NCBI GenBank assembly: GCA_035315125.1
Contig: DATFYI010000056.1
Coordinates: 1-15,936 of the forward strand
Direction: 5' to 3'
DNA length: 15,936 nt
From: DATFYI01 sp035315125
GTDB lineage: Bacteria; Chloroflexota; Anaerolineae; Anaerolineales; Anaerolineaceae
The position numbers were made by a program, and so were the translations under genes. Shown piece by piece: positions 8,359 through 15,878 of the stretch. The notes under the pieces were generated by a model. It was not told where the DNA came from. It ran no database searches and worked only from the letters and a program-made list of their open reading frames with translations. Within the stretch, counting starts at the first letter, position 1; every line of letters begins with the position of its first letter.

Positions 8359-9426
8359 ATGGCCAAATTCATCTCCCCGATCCAATTTTCCGAAGATGAC
8401 ACCTCCCAAATACGGGGTCACCTGCAACTGGACGAGCCGCTTCCCTTTCACAACAATTCACGGGGAAGCGGCTTTTATCGTCCCGGGAAGATTATTCTGG
8501 AAGGGTGTGCAGATTTAGATATCGTCCTTTATCACAGTGTGGCGACTTCATCCTTCATCTATATGCGTAATAGCGCTATCGATGCAAATTTATTGGATAT
8601 TATCGGTTTATCCCAGGAAGAGATTTCGAAAATATCAGCCCTGCGTCTGCCCGGCCAATTGTGCATGGGCTCGGACCGCTCAAAATTGATCCGGTGCGCC
8701 ATCAAAGACATGTTCAGCTCGCCCGCCTTAAGACGCACCATCCGAGATCGCAAGCAACAAAACCTGGCAATTTTTCCAATTGCCCGCGAGGGTCTGAAAT
8801 ATCAGGTGGCGGAAGCCCTTTTTGAAAATTTCGGATATTACTGTGATGAGATTGTGCTGGACGCCCATCATGTATTTGACAGTTCGGTGCCGGTCTACAA
8901 CCGTAAAGTTGAAATGACGCTCTTCAAAGATAAAGATTTGGATAAACAGCAGCGCGAAAATATTTCTGTGGCTTTCATCACTGACAGTATCGCCAGCGGC
9001 CTGGTGATGAAAGAAACGATCGAGCGGGTGAAGGAACGTTTTGACCAGATCGAGCAGGTAGAGGTCATTTCGCCTTTGGCAACCATTCGCGGCCTGTGCC
9101 GGATTGCCAAGTCGAATTGCGCCAAACAAAGCCACCTGCGCGTGCACGTGTTTGAAACCCTGCTGAATGCGCTGCCCCCCGATTATTACTATTCGGCCCA
9201 TTTCAACATCCCCGAATTCCATATCCAGCCCGAATTGGAGCAAGAATACCGCCAATGGTGGGGTAAAGACGGCAATAATAATTGCATTGCCGACACGGCC
9301 TGCGCCGGATATGGTTGGAGTGAGGTTTTCTATTCTCCCAGAAAACAAATCCAGATGATGAACAGCCAGCTTGAAGCCCGCCATCACATGAATATTGTCG
9401 ATATCATCCGGCGCAACCTCGGCTGA
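8359..9426 (+). CDS. uncharacterised 355-residue protein, possible phosphoribosyltransferase-like core
   Basis: I do not recognise this family with confidence. The start is clear: TTAAGGAG ends five nt before ATG 8359. There is no signal peptide or membrane segment, so it is probably cytoplasmic. Residues about 135-250 alternate beta strands and helices: NLAIFPIAREGLKYQVAEAL, then EIVLDAH, then VAFITDSIASGLVMKETIERV and VEVISPLATIRGLCRIA. This resembles a type I phosphoribosyltransferase core, with ITDSIASG at 207-214 in the place of the PRPP loop, but that loop normally has two acidic residues and here only one is obvious. The C-terminal 100 residues have Tyr/His-rich stretches and CIADTACAGYGW at 309-320. 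It stands alone, divergent from the lipid synthase operon. The PRTase suggestion is inference only. Confidence 0.8.
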   Translation: MAKFISPIQFSEDDTSQIRGHLQLDEPLPFHNNSRGSGFYRPGKIILEGCADLDIVLYHSVATSSFIYMRNSAIDANLLDIIGLSQEEISKISALRLPGQLCMGSDRSKLIRCAIKDMFSSPALRRTIRDRKQQNLAIFPIAREGLKYQVAEALFENFGYYCDEIVLDAHHVFDSSVPVYNRKVEMTLFKDKDLDKQQRENISVAFITDSIASGLVMKETIERVKERFDQIEQVEVISPLATIRGLCRIAKSNCAKQSHLRVHVFETLLNALPPDYYYSAHFNIPEFHIQPELEQEYRQWWGKDGNNNCIADTACAGYGWSEVFYSPRKQIQMMNSQLEARHHMNIVDIIRRNLG

Positions 9427-9599
9427 ACCCCTTTGATTGATTGTACCTGTCGATGATCGATGCAAAATCAAACACGAATAAGACGAATTTACCGAATTGG
9501 GTGAGTAAAAACCAAAGGATGGTCGATGTGCTTTGCCTGGCCCTTGCTGGAAAACCCTACTACCCTTCTTTCGTTTCATTATCTACTTGAGTGACTATT

Positions 9600-9965
9600 A
9601 TGGAAGTGTCCCAAGAAGACCTGGAACAACAATTGATGGAGCTTCTCCTACGAGGCGATCATCCTGTTCTTACAGTCTTACGCCAGCAATATGCTTTTGC
9701 AAAAATCGTCAGCCGAAAATTTTCTGGAGTTGGCTTCTTTACTAGTTTTGAAGTTCCAGATGACGCTCCGCTCGTGCATCCGTCCAATTTTGAGGCTGAG
9801 GGTATATTGATCGATTTGGAAAACCTTCCCGGTGGAGCGGACTGTGTCTTATTCGTACGAAACGGTAAATTGGACTTCCTTGAATGTTATACATTTATCG
9901 ATGCTTGGCCTGACCGTATTGTAATCAAGTCATTGTCCAATATTCGCCCTGCGATACCTGAGTAG
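9600..9965 (+). CDS. small hypothetical protein, 121 residues
   Basis: This is a compact, acidic cytoplasmic protein with no membrane segment. The core FSGVGFFTSFEVP, then GILIDLENLPGGADCVLFVRNGKLDFLECYTF, resembles a widespread family of small proteins of unknown function; I cannot name it. The start is uncertain: a GTG at 9591 and an ATG at 9600 are in frame and neither has a good Shine-Dalgarno sequence. The 170-bp gap before it (9427-9599) shows no terminator or clear promoter. The insertion element begins 27 bp after its stop codon, so its original terminator region may be disrupted. Confidence 0.65.
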   Translation: MEVSQEDLEQQLMELLLRGDHPVLTVLRQQYAFAKIVSRKFSGVGFFTSFEVPDDAPLVHPSNFEAEGILIDLENLPGGADCVLFVRNGKLDFLECYTFIDAWPDRIVIKSLSNIRPAIPE

Positions 9966-9984
9966 TTACCTTAAGGAATTAATA

Positions 9985-9992
9985 AAAAACAT
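9985..9992. repeat. left 8-bp target site duplication of the IS1595-type element
   Basis: AAAAACAT directly precedes the left terminal inverted repeat, and the identical octamer follows the right end at 12176-12183. IS1595-family transposition is known to make 8-bp duplications. Confidence 0.9.
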
Positions 9993-10018
9993 GGCTCTTT
10001 AACCATTCCAAGGAGCTA
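9993..10018 (+). repeat. left terminal inverted repeat
   Basis: It starts GGCTCTT and ends AAGGAGCTA. It matches the reverse complement of 12150-12175 at 21 of 26 positions. Confidence 0.9.
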
Positions 10019-10176
10019 TAGGATTGACTATCTGTGAAGGAGGTAAAGGCTTACTTATGTGACGGACTTTGTAGATAAGTTCAAAAAGTCGAAGTGGTCA
10101 AGGTAATTATTTCCGAGAAAATCTTCGATTTGTAGGGGTCAAGTGTGAAATAATAACTAGAATCCGTTATAGCTTG

Positions 10177-10207
10177 TTTTTAACTTTAAGAATTTCAAAG
10201 TTAAAAA
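10177..10207. repeat. AT-rich hairpin inside the IS element
   Basis: Arms TTTTTAACTTT (10177-10187) and AAAGTTAAAAA (10197-10207) are perfect 11-bp complements around a 9-nt loop. The right arm overlaps the -35 of the passenger-gene promoter. It could be an operator, or it could insulate against readthrough from outside. Confidence 0.65.
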
Positions 10208-10222
10208 ACAATGGCTTATAAT
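10194..10222 (+). promoter_or_regulatory. putative promoter of the passenger oxidoreductase
   Basis: TTCAAA (10194-10199), a 17-nt spacer and a perfect TATAAT (10217-10222) lie upstream of the oxidoreductase and inside the element, so the passenger would bring its own promoter. The leader would be about 125 nt. Confidence 0.45.
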
Positions 10223-10354
10223 TTACATGTGTATATAGTCTGTTATACAGATTTAGGTTGAACAATCCAAAGAGGCGTTTTACAACAAATTGCTGGGGGT
10301 TCAAATTAACACATTAAATAAGAAATGAACAGTAAATCAATATCTGGAGGCAAC

Positions 10355-11182
10355 ATGCAATTCGGTGTTCATATTTTCCCTACTCAATTTTCTTATCAAC
10401 CCTATGAATTAGCGCAAGCCGCTGAGGAACGCGGGTTGGAGTCGGTTTGGTTCTCAGAACATACCCATATGCCCGTTCGTTTTCTAAATATATCCTCTCC
10501 GCCAGATTATTATTGGCAAACATATGATATCTTTGTCGCTATGACTGTTGCCGCAACAGCTACAAAAAAGCTCAAAGTTGGAACTGGCATTTCTCTTGTT
10601 GTTGAGCGCAATCCAATTTTCCTTGCAAAAGAGATCGCAACGCTAGATCTTCTTTCGAAAGGACGTTTCATTTTTGGCATTGGAGCAGGATGGATTGAGG
10701 CAGAAATGGCTGATCATGGCGTTGCCTACCGCACCCGTTTTCAGCTCCTAAAAGAACAAATTCGAGCAATTATAGAAATTTGGACAAAAGACGAATCCGA
10801 GTTTCACGGCAAGTTTGTGAATTTCGACAAGATGAAGGCGTATCCCAAACCTTATCAGCAACCCTACCCCCCAATCATAATGGGTGGGGGAGGCGGAAAG
10901 GCAATTGAATGTGCGGCGGAATTATGCGATGGTTGGGCTCCGTGGTTCATGGAATGGACAAAGGTCAAGGAAGGAATTAGCGAATTAAAGAAGCAAGCAG
11001 TCGCAAACGGACGTGACCCGAATTCGCTGGAAATATCCCTTTTTGAAGAGTCTATCCCTAACAAAAAAACGATCGAAGAAATGGAAACTGCGGGAGTCAA
11101 GAGGATTATATTAACTATTTTCGGACAAAGCCGTGAACAGGCATTACCCACGCTTGATTTATTAACGAATTTAAATCGGTAG
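10355..11182 (+). CDS. LLM-class flavin/F420-dependent oxidoreductase (IS passenger)
   Basis: This 275-residue protein is an intact luciferase-like monooxygenase fold enzyme of the kind annotated as F420-dependent. Family features are FGVHIFPTQ at the N-terminus, AAEERGLESVWFSEHTHMP, TGISLVVERNPIFLAKEIATLDLLSKGRFIFGIGAGW, AYPKPYQQPYPPIIMGGGG and CDGWAP. The start at 10355 is chosen because GGAGG lies four nt upstream and the family begins MxFGV; an upstream in-frame ATG at 10325 has no such site. It would reduce or oxidise a small organic substrate using reduced F420 or FMN; the substrate cannot be read from sequence. It lies wholly inside the IS1595-type element, 48 bp before the transposase, in the same direction, and looks intact while the transposase is not. 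Confidence 0.9.
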   Translation: MQFGVHIFPTQFSYQPYELAQAAEERGLESVWFSEHTHMPVRFLNISSPPDYYWQTYDIFVAMTVAATATKKLKVGTGISLVVERNPIFLAKEIATLDLLSKGRFIFGIGAGWIEAEMADHGVAYRTRFQLLKEQIRAIIEIWTKDESEFHGKFVNFDKMKAYPKPYQQPYPPIIMGGGGGKAIECAAELCDGWAPWFMEWTKVKEGISELKKQAVANGRDPNSLEISLFEESIPNKKTIEEMETAGVKRIILTIFGQSREQALPTLDLLTNLNR

Positions 11183-11230
11183 GCTTATAACGTATTTCAA
11201 GAAGGTACAAAACCAGTGTAGGATAGCGGA

Positions 11231-12152
11231 ATGGTGACCATAGAGCAACTGATCGATGATGCGAAATGGTACGATGTTGTGCGCAAACTGCGCTGGTCGG
11301 AAGGGGTCAGATGTCCAGAATGTAATTCAAGTGATATCAAAAAACGAGGGCGGCACGATCGTTACAATTATCGTCAACGCTACGAATGCAAAATCTGCGG
11401 GCAGCAATTTGACGATCTGAGCGGAACCATCTTTCAAGGACATCATTAACCGCTAAGAGTTTGGGTGATTTGCCTCTATTTCATGGGGCTGAACCTTTCT
11501 AATGAACAAATCGCTGCTGAACTTGGACTGTCGGTTGGAGATGTCCAGGCGATGACCACGCAATTGCGCGAAGGGATTGTGGTAAAAAAAGCCCATTCAC
11601 TTGAAAGGCGAAATCGAGACCGACGAGGTCTACATCACGGCTGGTCACAAAGGTTATCCCGAAGTGGTTGCTCGACTAGGGCGTAAGGGAAGGCGACGAA
11701 AATTGCGTGGCAGACGTGGACGAGGTACTTTAGCAGAGGAAAAACCGCCAGTTTTGGGTCTACTCCAGCGGAATGGCGAGGTTTTCATCCAAATGCTACC
11801 CAATGTTCAGCAAAAGACCATCCAACCCATCATCACCAAGATGGTCGCTACTGGAAGCATGATCTACACGGATGAGTATGATATTTATAACCGCTTGCCT
11901 GAATGGGGGTATGAGCATAAAAGCGTCAACCATTCTGCCGGAGAATACGCCAGAGACGAAGATGGAGACGGATTTCATGAAGTCCACGTCAACTCGATGG
12001 AAGGATTTTGGTCGTTGCTTCGCTCTTGGTTACGACCACATAGGGGGATTTCCCAGGAAAAGCTGCCTTTTTACCTCGGATTTTTCGAGTTCATCCACAA
12101 TGTCCGTCGCAGAGGCAAGTCCTTACTTCAATCGCTTCTAGCTACTCTGTAG
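11231..12152 (+). pseudogene. IS1595-family transposase, interrupted by a stop and a frameshift
   Basis: The reconstructed protein is about 306 residues. The start at 11231 has AGGA seven nt upstream. An N-terminal zinc ribbon (CPEC and CKIC) leads to LSGTIFQGHH, then TAA at 11447-11449; the same frame continues PLRVWVICLYFMGLNLSNEQIA, so a Gln/Lys codon probably became a stop. In the A-run at 11584-11590 one extra A moves the rest to the next frame: KKPIHLKGEIETDEVYITAGHKG, then IYTDEYDIY and HVNSMEGFWSLLRSWLRPHRGIS, the ISXO2-like catalytic core with D, D, N and E positions retained. The final TAG lies inside the right inverted repeat. The shift needed is +1, not the -1 shift typical of programmed IS frameshifting, so this is decay rather than regulation. 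Confidence 0.9.
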
Positions 12153-12175
12153 CTCCTTAAAATTGTCTAAGAGCC
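12150..12175 (-). repeat. right terminal inverted repeat
   Basis: It is the reverse complement partner of 9993-10018 (21 of 26). It includes the transposase stop codon and ends AAGAGCC. Confidence 0.9.
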
Positions 12176-12183
12176 AAAAACAT
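12176..12183. repeat. right 8-bp target site duplication
   Basis: AAAAACAT is identical to 9985-9992. Confidence 0.9.
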
Positions 12184-12240
12184 TTGTTTCATTCGAAGGA
12201 TTTGTCCCATTCGTGACTATTCTTTTTTTGCTGTTCGCTC

Positions 12241-12269
12241 TTGACAGCCGTGATTTTGAGGAGTAATAT
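12241..12269 (+). promoter_or_regulatory. promoter of the his operon
   Basis: A perfect TTGACA (12241-12246), a 17-nt spacer and TAATAT (12264-12269, four of six) lie directly before the leader peptide. The expected start is near 12276-12278, at or next to the leader ATG. It lies 58 bp beyond the insertion duplication, so it was not damaged by the element. Confidence 0.7.
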
Positions 12270-12277
12270 TGTCCGAA

Positions 12278-12334
12278 ATGAAACCTGATCTCCTTTCTAT
12301 CCATCATCACCATACCCATCTCCCCCCTATCTGA
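12278..12334 (+). CDS. hisL: his operon leader peptide with histidine run
   Basis: The 18-residue peptide MKPDLLSIHHHHTHLPPI ends in TGA at 12332. Five of six consecutive codons (12302-12319) are His. It sits directly before an intrinsic terminator and hisG, the arrangement of ribosome-mediated his attenuation. Low charged histidyl-tRNA would stall the ribosome on these codons. The start is uncertain: the ATG lies where transcription is predicted to begin, implying a leaderless message. Alternatively, an in-frame TTG at 12269, five nt after GAGGAG, would give 21 residues if transcription starts further upstream. Confidence 0.87.
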   Translation: MKPDLLSIHHHHTHLPPI

Positions 12335-12387
12335 CCGGAGGTTCGTTTGGCGTATCTGGAATCTGTAATGATGAAAACCCGTCGGTC
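12333..12387 (+). promoter_or_regulatory. his attenuator: antiterminator pairing
   Basis: GACCG (12333-12337) can pair with CGGTC (12383-12387), and GGTT (12340-12343) with AACC (12376-12379). This uses the left arm of the terminator. The 5' strand starts at the leader stop codon. A ribosome ending at TGA would cover it and allow termination; a ribosome stalled on the His codons would leave it free and allow readthrough. Pairing was derived by eye. Confidence 0.65.
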
Positions 12388-12407
12388 GACCGAGGGGTTT
12401 TTTATTT
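12375..12407 (+). terminator. his operon attenuator terminator
   Basis: The stem is AAACCC (12375-12380) with GGGTTT (12395-12400), plus TCGG/CCGA around TCGA (12382-12393), with one G-G mismatch. It is followed by T6-A-T4. It lies 21 bp before hisG, so it can only be a regulated terminator within the leader. Confidence 0.85.
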
Positions 12408-12427
12408 TCATAGAACAGGATGTGCTT

Positions 12428-13447
12428 ATGCCCGATAACGATTTCCCTGTAGCCCGTATTTCTCTGCCTTCCAAAGGCCGTTTGGCCGATGATGCGCTGA
12501 ATTTCCTGGACGCTTGCGGCCTGAGCGTTTATAAGCCCAATCCGCGCCAGTATGAAGCTCTGCTGCCGGCTTTGCCTGGGCTGCACGTGCTGTTCCAGCG
12601 TCCGGGCGATATTGTGGTCAGCGTGCGCGATGGCAGTGTCGATTTTGGCATCACCGGCCTGGATGTAGTGGAAGAACGTAAAAATGGCGATCAAAATTTA
12701 ATGATCTTGCACGACTCTCTGAATTTTGGCCAATGCACGCTAAACCTGGCTGTCCCGGAAGCCTGGGAAAACGTCACCTGCGTTTCCGATCTGGTCGCCC
12801 GGGCGGCTGAGCTGAACCGCCCGCTGCGGGTGGCGACCAAATATCCTGTTCTGGCAAGCAGATTTTTGAACAGTTACGAAATTCCCCATACGCTCATATC
12901 TGCCGAAGGTACCCTGGAAACAGCCCCGGCTATCGGTTATGCTGATTTGATCTGTGATATTGTCAGCTCAGGGCAGACGCTGCGCGACAACCGCCTGAGA
13001 CCACTTACGGATGGGCAGTTGCTTTCCTCGCAGGCAGTTTTGATTGCCAATGTCACCTCGCTTAGAACCCGGCCTCAGGCGCTGCAAATTGCCCGTACGC
13101 TGTTAGAATTCTTTGAAGGCCATCTGCGCGCCAACACAAATCTGGCCGTTTTTGCGAATATGCGCGGTATCTCTCCCGAAGCGATTGCCGATTTGATCTT
13201 CGAGCGCTGCAGCATGCGCGGGCTGCAAGGCCCGACCATCTCGCGCGTCATTGTGGCGAACGGCGATCCAAACTGGTATGCCGTCAACCTGATCGTGCCA
13301 CGCCAGAAGCTCTTTCAGTCCATCACCGAGCTGCGTTCCATCGGCGGCAGCGGCGTGGTAGTGATGCCGGTGACCTATATTTTTGATGAAGAACCGCCGC
13401 GTTATACCGCCATGCTTCAAAAGCTGGCCGAATATAAACCGAACTAA
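12428..13447 (+). CDS. hisG: ATP phosphoribosyltransferase, long form
   Basis: This 339-residue protein catalyses the first step of histidine synthesis, joining ATP and PRPP. ARISLPSKGRL is at the N-terminus, VSVRDGSVDFGITGLDVVEE follows, and the PRPP-binding ADLICDIVSSGQTLRDN is at about 172-188. The C-terminal 80 residues (from about RCSMRGLQGPTISRV to VVMPVTYIF) are the ACT-like regulatory domain of long-form HisG, which mediates histidine feedback inhibition, so no HisZ partner is needed. The start at 12428 is chosen because AGGA lies seven nt upstream. A longer frame back to 12347 would run through the attenuator terminator and is rejected. It is the first gene after the attenuator and ends 12 bp before hisD. 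Confidence 0.95.
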   Translation: MPDNDFPVARISLPSKGRLADDALNFLDACGLSVYKPNPRQYEALLPALPGLHVLFQRPGDIVVSVRDGSVDFGITGLDVVEERKNGDQNLMILHDSLNFGQCTLNLAVPEAWENVTCVSDLVARAAELNRPLRVATKYPVLASRFLNSYEIPHTLISAEGTLETAPAIGYADLICDIVSSGQTLRDNRLRPLTDGQLLSSQAVLIANVTSLRTRPQALQIARTLLEFFEGHLRANTNLAVFANMRGISPEAIADLIFERCSMRGLQGPTISRVIVANGDPNWYAVNLIVPRQKLFQSITELRSIGGSGVVVMPVTYIFDEEPPRYTAMLQKLAEYKPN

Positions 13448-13459
13448 AGGAGATCCTGC

Positions 13460-14782
13460 ATGCTCAACATCTATGATGCCGATACCGCCCTTAAAACCAT
13501 TCTTCACCGCCAACCGCCGGATGAATTGACCGTCACCCCGGCGCTGGAAGAAAGTCTTGCAACCCTGTTTGGTGAGCGACTGACACCCAGCCAGGCCGTT
13601 GACCATATTTTGCAGGATGTTCGTTTGCGCGGGGATGCAGCTTTATTGGAATGGACTGCCAGACTGGATGGCAACCGTTCCGGCTCGCTGCGCGTTCCTG
13701 AGAGTGAGCTGCAAGAGGCTCTGGAAACACTGCCCCCTGGTCAGCGCCTGGCTTTAGAAGAGGCCGCCAGCCGGATCCGCCGCTTTCACGAACGCCAACC
13801 GCTCACATCCTGGCTGACGCAGGAACTGGGCGGCACATTGGGCCAGTTGGTTCGGCCAATTCGCAGGGTGGGGCTGTATATTCCGGCCGGCACCGCCCCG
13901 CTGCCTTCCAGTGTGCTGATGTCCGCTATACCGGCCCAGGTGGCTAAAGTGCCAGAGATTGTCCTGGCCGTGCCGCCCCAGCGAAAAACCGGGAAAATAT
14001 CTGCGGTCATCCTGGCGGCGGCTGGCTTGCTCGGCATCCAGGAAATCTATGCCGTGGGTGGAGCGCAGGCCATTGCGGCGCTGGCCTACGGCAGCGAGAG
14101 CATCCCGCCGGTTGATAAAATTTTTGGGCCGGGCAACCTGTTTGTCACCCTGGCAAAAAAACAGGTTTTTGGGGTGGTGGGCATCGACACGCTGGCCGGT
14201 CCAACCGAGACGATTGTGGTGGCGGATGGTCAGGCTCGCCCCGACTGGGTAGCCGCTGATTTGTTAGCGCAGGCCGAACACGACGTTTTGGCTGCGGCGA
14301 TTTTGATTACCCCCTCCAGAGCGCTGGCTGAAGCCGTTCAGGCTGAGGTTGCTCAGCAGATCGAGAGCCTCAGCCGGGCCGAGATCATCCAGGCTTCTCT
14401 GGGCAGGCGCAGCGGCATCGTTTTGACCGAAAACCTGGAGCAGGCGGTTTTGCTGGCCAACCGCTACGGCCCCGAGCACCTCTGTCTTTCGGTGACTGAT
14501 CCGTGGCAGTGGGTCGGCAGGGTTCAGTGCGCCGGAGGTGTTTTCCTGGGCGAACATTCCTTTGAGGTATTGGGCGATTATGCTGCCGGCCCCAGTCACA
14601 TCATGCCCACCGGCGGCTCGGCTCGCTATGCTTCGCCCCTGAATGTACTGGATTTCGTCCATATCATCAGCCTGATCGCACTCGACCCGCAGACTGCCGC
14701 CCAGATTGGCCCTTTTGCTGCTACCATTGCTCGTTCTGAAGGATTGGATGCCCACGCACGGGCAGCTGAGAAGCGCTTATGA
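13460..14782 (+). CDS. hisD: histidinol dehydrogenase
   Basis: This 440-residue protein oxidises L-histidinol to L-histidine with two NAD+. The signature runs from IFGPGNLFVTLAKK (221-234) through GIDTLAGPTETIVVADG. Zinc ligands by analogy with the E. coli enzyme are Q271, H274, D373 and H432; the catalytic pair is E339-H340 in GPEHLCL. Length is normal for the family. The start at 13460 has AAAGGAG seven nt upstream. Its stop overlaps the hisC start as ATGA, indicating translational coupling. Confidence 0.97.
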   Translation: MLNIYDADTALKTILHRQPPDELTVTPALEESLATLFGERLTPSQAVDHILQDVRLRGDAALLEWTARLDGNRSGSLRVPESELQEALETLPPGQRLALEEAASRIRRFHERQPLTSWLTQELGGTLGQLVRPIRRVGLYIPAGTAPLPSSVLMSAIPAQVAKVPEIVLAVPPQRKTGKISAVILAAAGLLGIQEIYAVGGAQAIAALAYGSESIPPVDKIFGPGNLFVTLAKKQVFGVVGIDTLAGPTETIVVADGQARPDWVAADLLAQAEHDVLAAAILITPSRALAEAVQAEVAQQIESLSRAEIIQASLGRRSGIVLTENLEQAVLLANRYGPEHLCLSVTDPWQWVGRVQCAGGVFLGEHSFEVLGDYAAGPSHIMPTGGSARYASPLNVLDFVHIISLIALDPQTAAQIGPFAATIARSEGLDAHARAAEKRL

Positions 14783-15876
14783 AAATTCCCCAACGATTTG
14801 AAACGATTACTCCTTATGAGCAGGGCGAAGCGCTGCAGGCGCTGGCCGATCGTCTTGGCCTGAGCCCGGGTCAGATTATCAAGCTGGATGCCAATGAAAA
14901 TCCTTACGGACCGTCGCCGCTGGCCGTTAAGGCGCTGGCGGATCTGCAATTCCCCAATTATTATCCCGATTCGGATGGCCTGGAGCTGCGCGCAGCGCTG
15001 TCCCGTTTCACCGGCGCCCCAACCGAGAACCTGATGCTTGGTTCAGGCGCAGATGAGCTGATCGATCTGCTACTGCGCGCCGTGCTCGATCCGGACGACC
15101 GGGTGCTGATTTGCCCGCCCGCCTTCAGTATGTACGCCCTGGATACGCAGCTCAATTTTGGGAAGATCCTGGCGGTCAACCGGCGTCCCGATTTCAGCCA
15201 TGACGTGCCGGCAATTTGCAGCATGGTCGAGCAGCAACGGCCAAAACTGCTTTTCATCACCTCGCCGAATAATCCGGATGGCAGTCTGATCGATCCTGCC
15301 GACCTGGATATTCTGCTCAAACTACCCGTGCTGGTGGTGCTGGACGAGGCTTATATTGAGTTTGTCGATGATGGTGGCTTTTTGGGAGAAAATCTCAGCC
15401 GGATTCGCAGGGTGTCCGCCCGTGAAAACCTGATTGTCCTCAGGACGTTCAGCAAATGGGCCGGTCTGGCCGGTTTGCGCATTGGCTTTGGCGCTTTTCC
15501 GGATTGGCTTATTCCGGTATTGTGGAAAGTGAAACCCCCGTATAATAATAATGTAGCTGCCGTGAGCGCCGCCCTGGCCAGTCTGAAGGATCTGGATATC
15601 CTGGCCGAGAGGGTGGGCTGGATAAAAGCTGAACGGCGCCGCCTGTACGAAGCGCTTTGCCGCATCCCATACCTGCGGCCCTATTCTTCCCAGGGAAATT
15701 TCATCCTGTGCAAAGTCCTGGGTCGCGCTGCCGCCGAGCTGAAAAATGGATTGGCCGAGCGAGGCATCCTGGTAAGGCTTTTCGATATACCCTCGCTGCC
15801 AAATAGCTTGCGCATCGGGGTTGGTCGTCCGCAAGACACTGACCGCCTGATTGAAGCATTAGAGAATGAGGTTTGA
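14779..15876 (+). CDS. hisC: histidinol-phosphate aminotransferase
   Basis: This 365-residue, PLP-dependent fold type I aminotransferase converts imidazole acetol phosphate and glutamate to histidinol phosphate. It shows LDANENPYGPSP (36-47), SPNNPDG (162-168), D189 in VLDEAYIEF for the PLP pyridine nitrogen, and Schiff-base K226 in RTFSKWAGLAGLRIGFG. Length is typical. The start overlaps the hisD stop by four nt. The chain ends two nt before the next start codon, consistent with a tightly packed operon. Confidence 0.96.
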   Translation: MKIPQRFETITPYEQGEALQALADRLGLSPGQIIKLDANENPYGPSPLAVKALADLQFPNYYPDSDGLELRAALSRFTGAPTENLMLGSGADELIDLLLRAVLDPDDRVLICPPAFSMYALDTQLNFGKILAVNRRPDFSHDVPAICSMVEQQRPKLLFITSPNNPDGSLIDPADLDILLKLPVLVVLDEAYIEFVDDGGFLGENLSRIRRVSARENLIVLRTFSKWAGLAGLRIGFGAFPDWLIPVLWKVKPPYNNNVAAVSAALASLKDLDILAERVGWIKAERRRLYEALCRIPYLRPYSSQGNFILCKVLGRAAAELKNGLAERGILVRLFDIPSLPNSLRIGVGRPQDTDRLIEALENEV

Positions 15877-15878
15877 AC

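Larger units (their letters stand above)
9993..12175 (+). mobile_element. IS1595-family insertion element carrying an LLM oxidoreductase passenger gene
   Basis: This is a 2183-bp element bounded by 26-bp terminal inverted repeats beginning GGCTCTT (9993-10018 and 12150-12175, 21 of 26 positions matching, both ending AAGGAGCTA) and by an exact 8-bp duplication outside. It contains about 360 bp of non-coding DNA with a hairpin and promoter, the LLM-class oxidoreductase gene and a broken IS1595/ISXO2-like transposase. It is roughly twice the usual size of a simple IS1595 element; the family is known to include members with passenger genes. Its base composition looks AT-richer than the flanking genes in the oxidoreductase part. 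It lies between the 9600 gene and the his promoter. The clean duplication means the whole segment arrived in one event. Confidence 0.93.

Noticed and set aside
8728..9579. 283-residue minus-strand frame opposite the 8359 gene
   Set aside because: It is antisense to a gene with a clear start and promoter and shows no recognisable motif.
9427..9599. Terminator or small RNA between the two hypothetical genes
   Set aside because: Only weak ATCGAT-type palindromes were found, without a GC stem followed by a T-run.
10325..10354. Upstream ATG for the LLM oxidoreductase
   Set aside because: It has no ribosome binding site; GGAGG directly precedes the ATG at 10355, and the family begins there.
11584..11592. 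Programmed frameshifting at the A-run in the transposase
   Set aside because: Restoring the frame needs +1 rather than -1, IS1595 transposases are normally a single frame, and an upstream in-frame TAA also breaks the gene.
12347..12427. Longer hisG start (TTG at 12347)
   Set aside because: The extra 27 residues would be encoded by the attenuator terminator and T-run. The ATG at 12428 has a proper ribosome site.
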